6,642 nt of DNA from Verrucomicrobiota bacterium (lineage in GTDB: Bacteria; Verrucomicrobiota; Verrucomicrobiia; Chthoniobacterales; UBA10450). The stretch covers positions 1 to 6,642 of the forward strand of contig QHPM01000159.1 in the NCBI GenBank assembly GCA_003219095.1, written 5' to 3'. The first letter of the stretch is position 1; each line of letters begins with the position of its first letter. Below are positions 6,333 to 6,642 of this stretch, piece after piece. The translations under genes were made by a program, and so were the position numbers. Below the pieces are notes generated by a model that was given only the letters and a program-made list of their open reading frames with translations, ran no database searches and was not told the DNA's origin.

Positions 6333-6642
6333 TCCGAACTGAGACTGATAAACATCAAGGCAATGGCGCACACGATGACAGTGGCGCGCAAGTTCGACGT
6401 GGAGGGCCGCGCACACCGCTCCATCCTCCGATGCGAAGTGTTGCCGTCTGGGGACCAATCGCCGCCGTCGCGTTCGTTGCGATTCTAGTCATAATCGGCG
6501 TGTGGCAGCGCGTTAGTCAGCGTCACGAACAGAAAACGTTCGTGCAGCGAACGACTCAGCTCGAAGTTACCGTCGCAACCGCGAAGCGTGATGATAACCC
6601 AAAAGAGTTAATTTTGCCGGGGACCTTCCAGGCGTTTAACCA
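6329..6642 (+). CDS. RND periplasmic adaptor subunit, N-terminal part (3' end outside window)
   Basis: This frame opens at an ATG overlapping the permease stop (ATGA, 6329-6332) and runs off the window after 104 codons. Residues 1-36 form a hydrophilic, presumably cytoplasmic tail with several His, Asp and Arg. Residues ~37-59 are one hydrophobic anchor (WGPIAAVAFVAILVIIGVW). A charged periplasmic stretch follows, then LPGTFQAF (96-103), which corresponds in place and character to LPAEVKPW at the lipoyl-domain entrance of the first adaptor. There is no lipobox Cys. The lipoyl, hairpin and barrel domains would lie beyond the window. Position straight after an RND permease, the strong ribosome binding site and the anchor-plus-lipoyl-entrance layout support an HlyD/AcrA-type adaptor. 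The tail before the anchor is longer than in the first adaptor and not obviously related to it. Remaining doubt concerns only the unseen part. Confidence 0.85.
   Translation, partial: MIRTETDKHQGNGAHDDSGAQVRRGGPRTPLHPPMRSVAVWGPIAAVAFVAILVIIGVWQRVSQRHEQKTFVQRTTQLEVTVATAKRDDNPKELILPGTFQAFN

Overview
The window is 6.6 kb of moderately GC-rich bacterial DNA. Two hand-counted 60-base lines gave 50% and 57% G+C. All genes are on the + strand. Everything recognisable belongs to resistance-nodulation-division (RND) tripartite efflux, so the organism has an outer membrane and is Gram-negative in build. The permease sequences resemble a clade I associate with soil Acidobacteria, Verrucomicrobia and Proteobacteria. 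The phylum cannot be fixed from this window, and none of the genes is a taxonomic marker.

Layout: (1) positions 1-1431 hold the C-terminal ~43% of an RND permease whose start lies before the window. (2) After 17 bases, 1449-2669 encodes a complete 406-residue periplasmic adaptor (membrane fusion protein, MFP). (3) 2670-3032 is a 363-base gap with no convincing gene, several short inverted repeats and one tiny ORF. (4) 3033-6332 encodes a complete 1099-residue RND permease. (5) From 6329 to the window end is the N-terminal 104 codons of a second MFP, which overlaps the permease stop by four bases (ATGA) and has a strong Shine-Dalgarno sequence. The region is therefore two tandem permease-then-MFP modules. 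The permeases are clear paralogues: 50 of 86 residues are identical, without gaps, in one stretch compared by hand.

Expected working: each permease trimer sits in the inner membrane and uses the proton gradient to drive export. The MFP is anchored by one N-terminal helix and bridges the permease to a TolC-type outer-membrane channel. The first MFP carries a recognisable TolC-tip motif (Lys-Leu-Ser version of RLS). No outer-membrane factor or regulator gene lies in the window. Substrates cannot be inferred. The permeases have the Asp-Asp pair of drug/hydrophobe exporters (seen in the complete one) but lack the TM10 lysine of AcrB (seen in both).

I see no clearly new biological system here. 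The points most worth checking are the paired paralogous pumps, the altered TM10 proton-relay position, and the structured intergenic gap.
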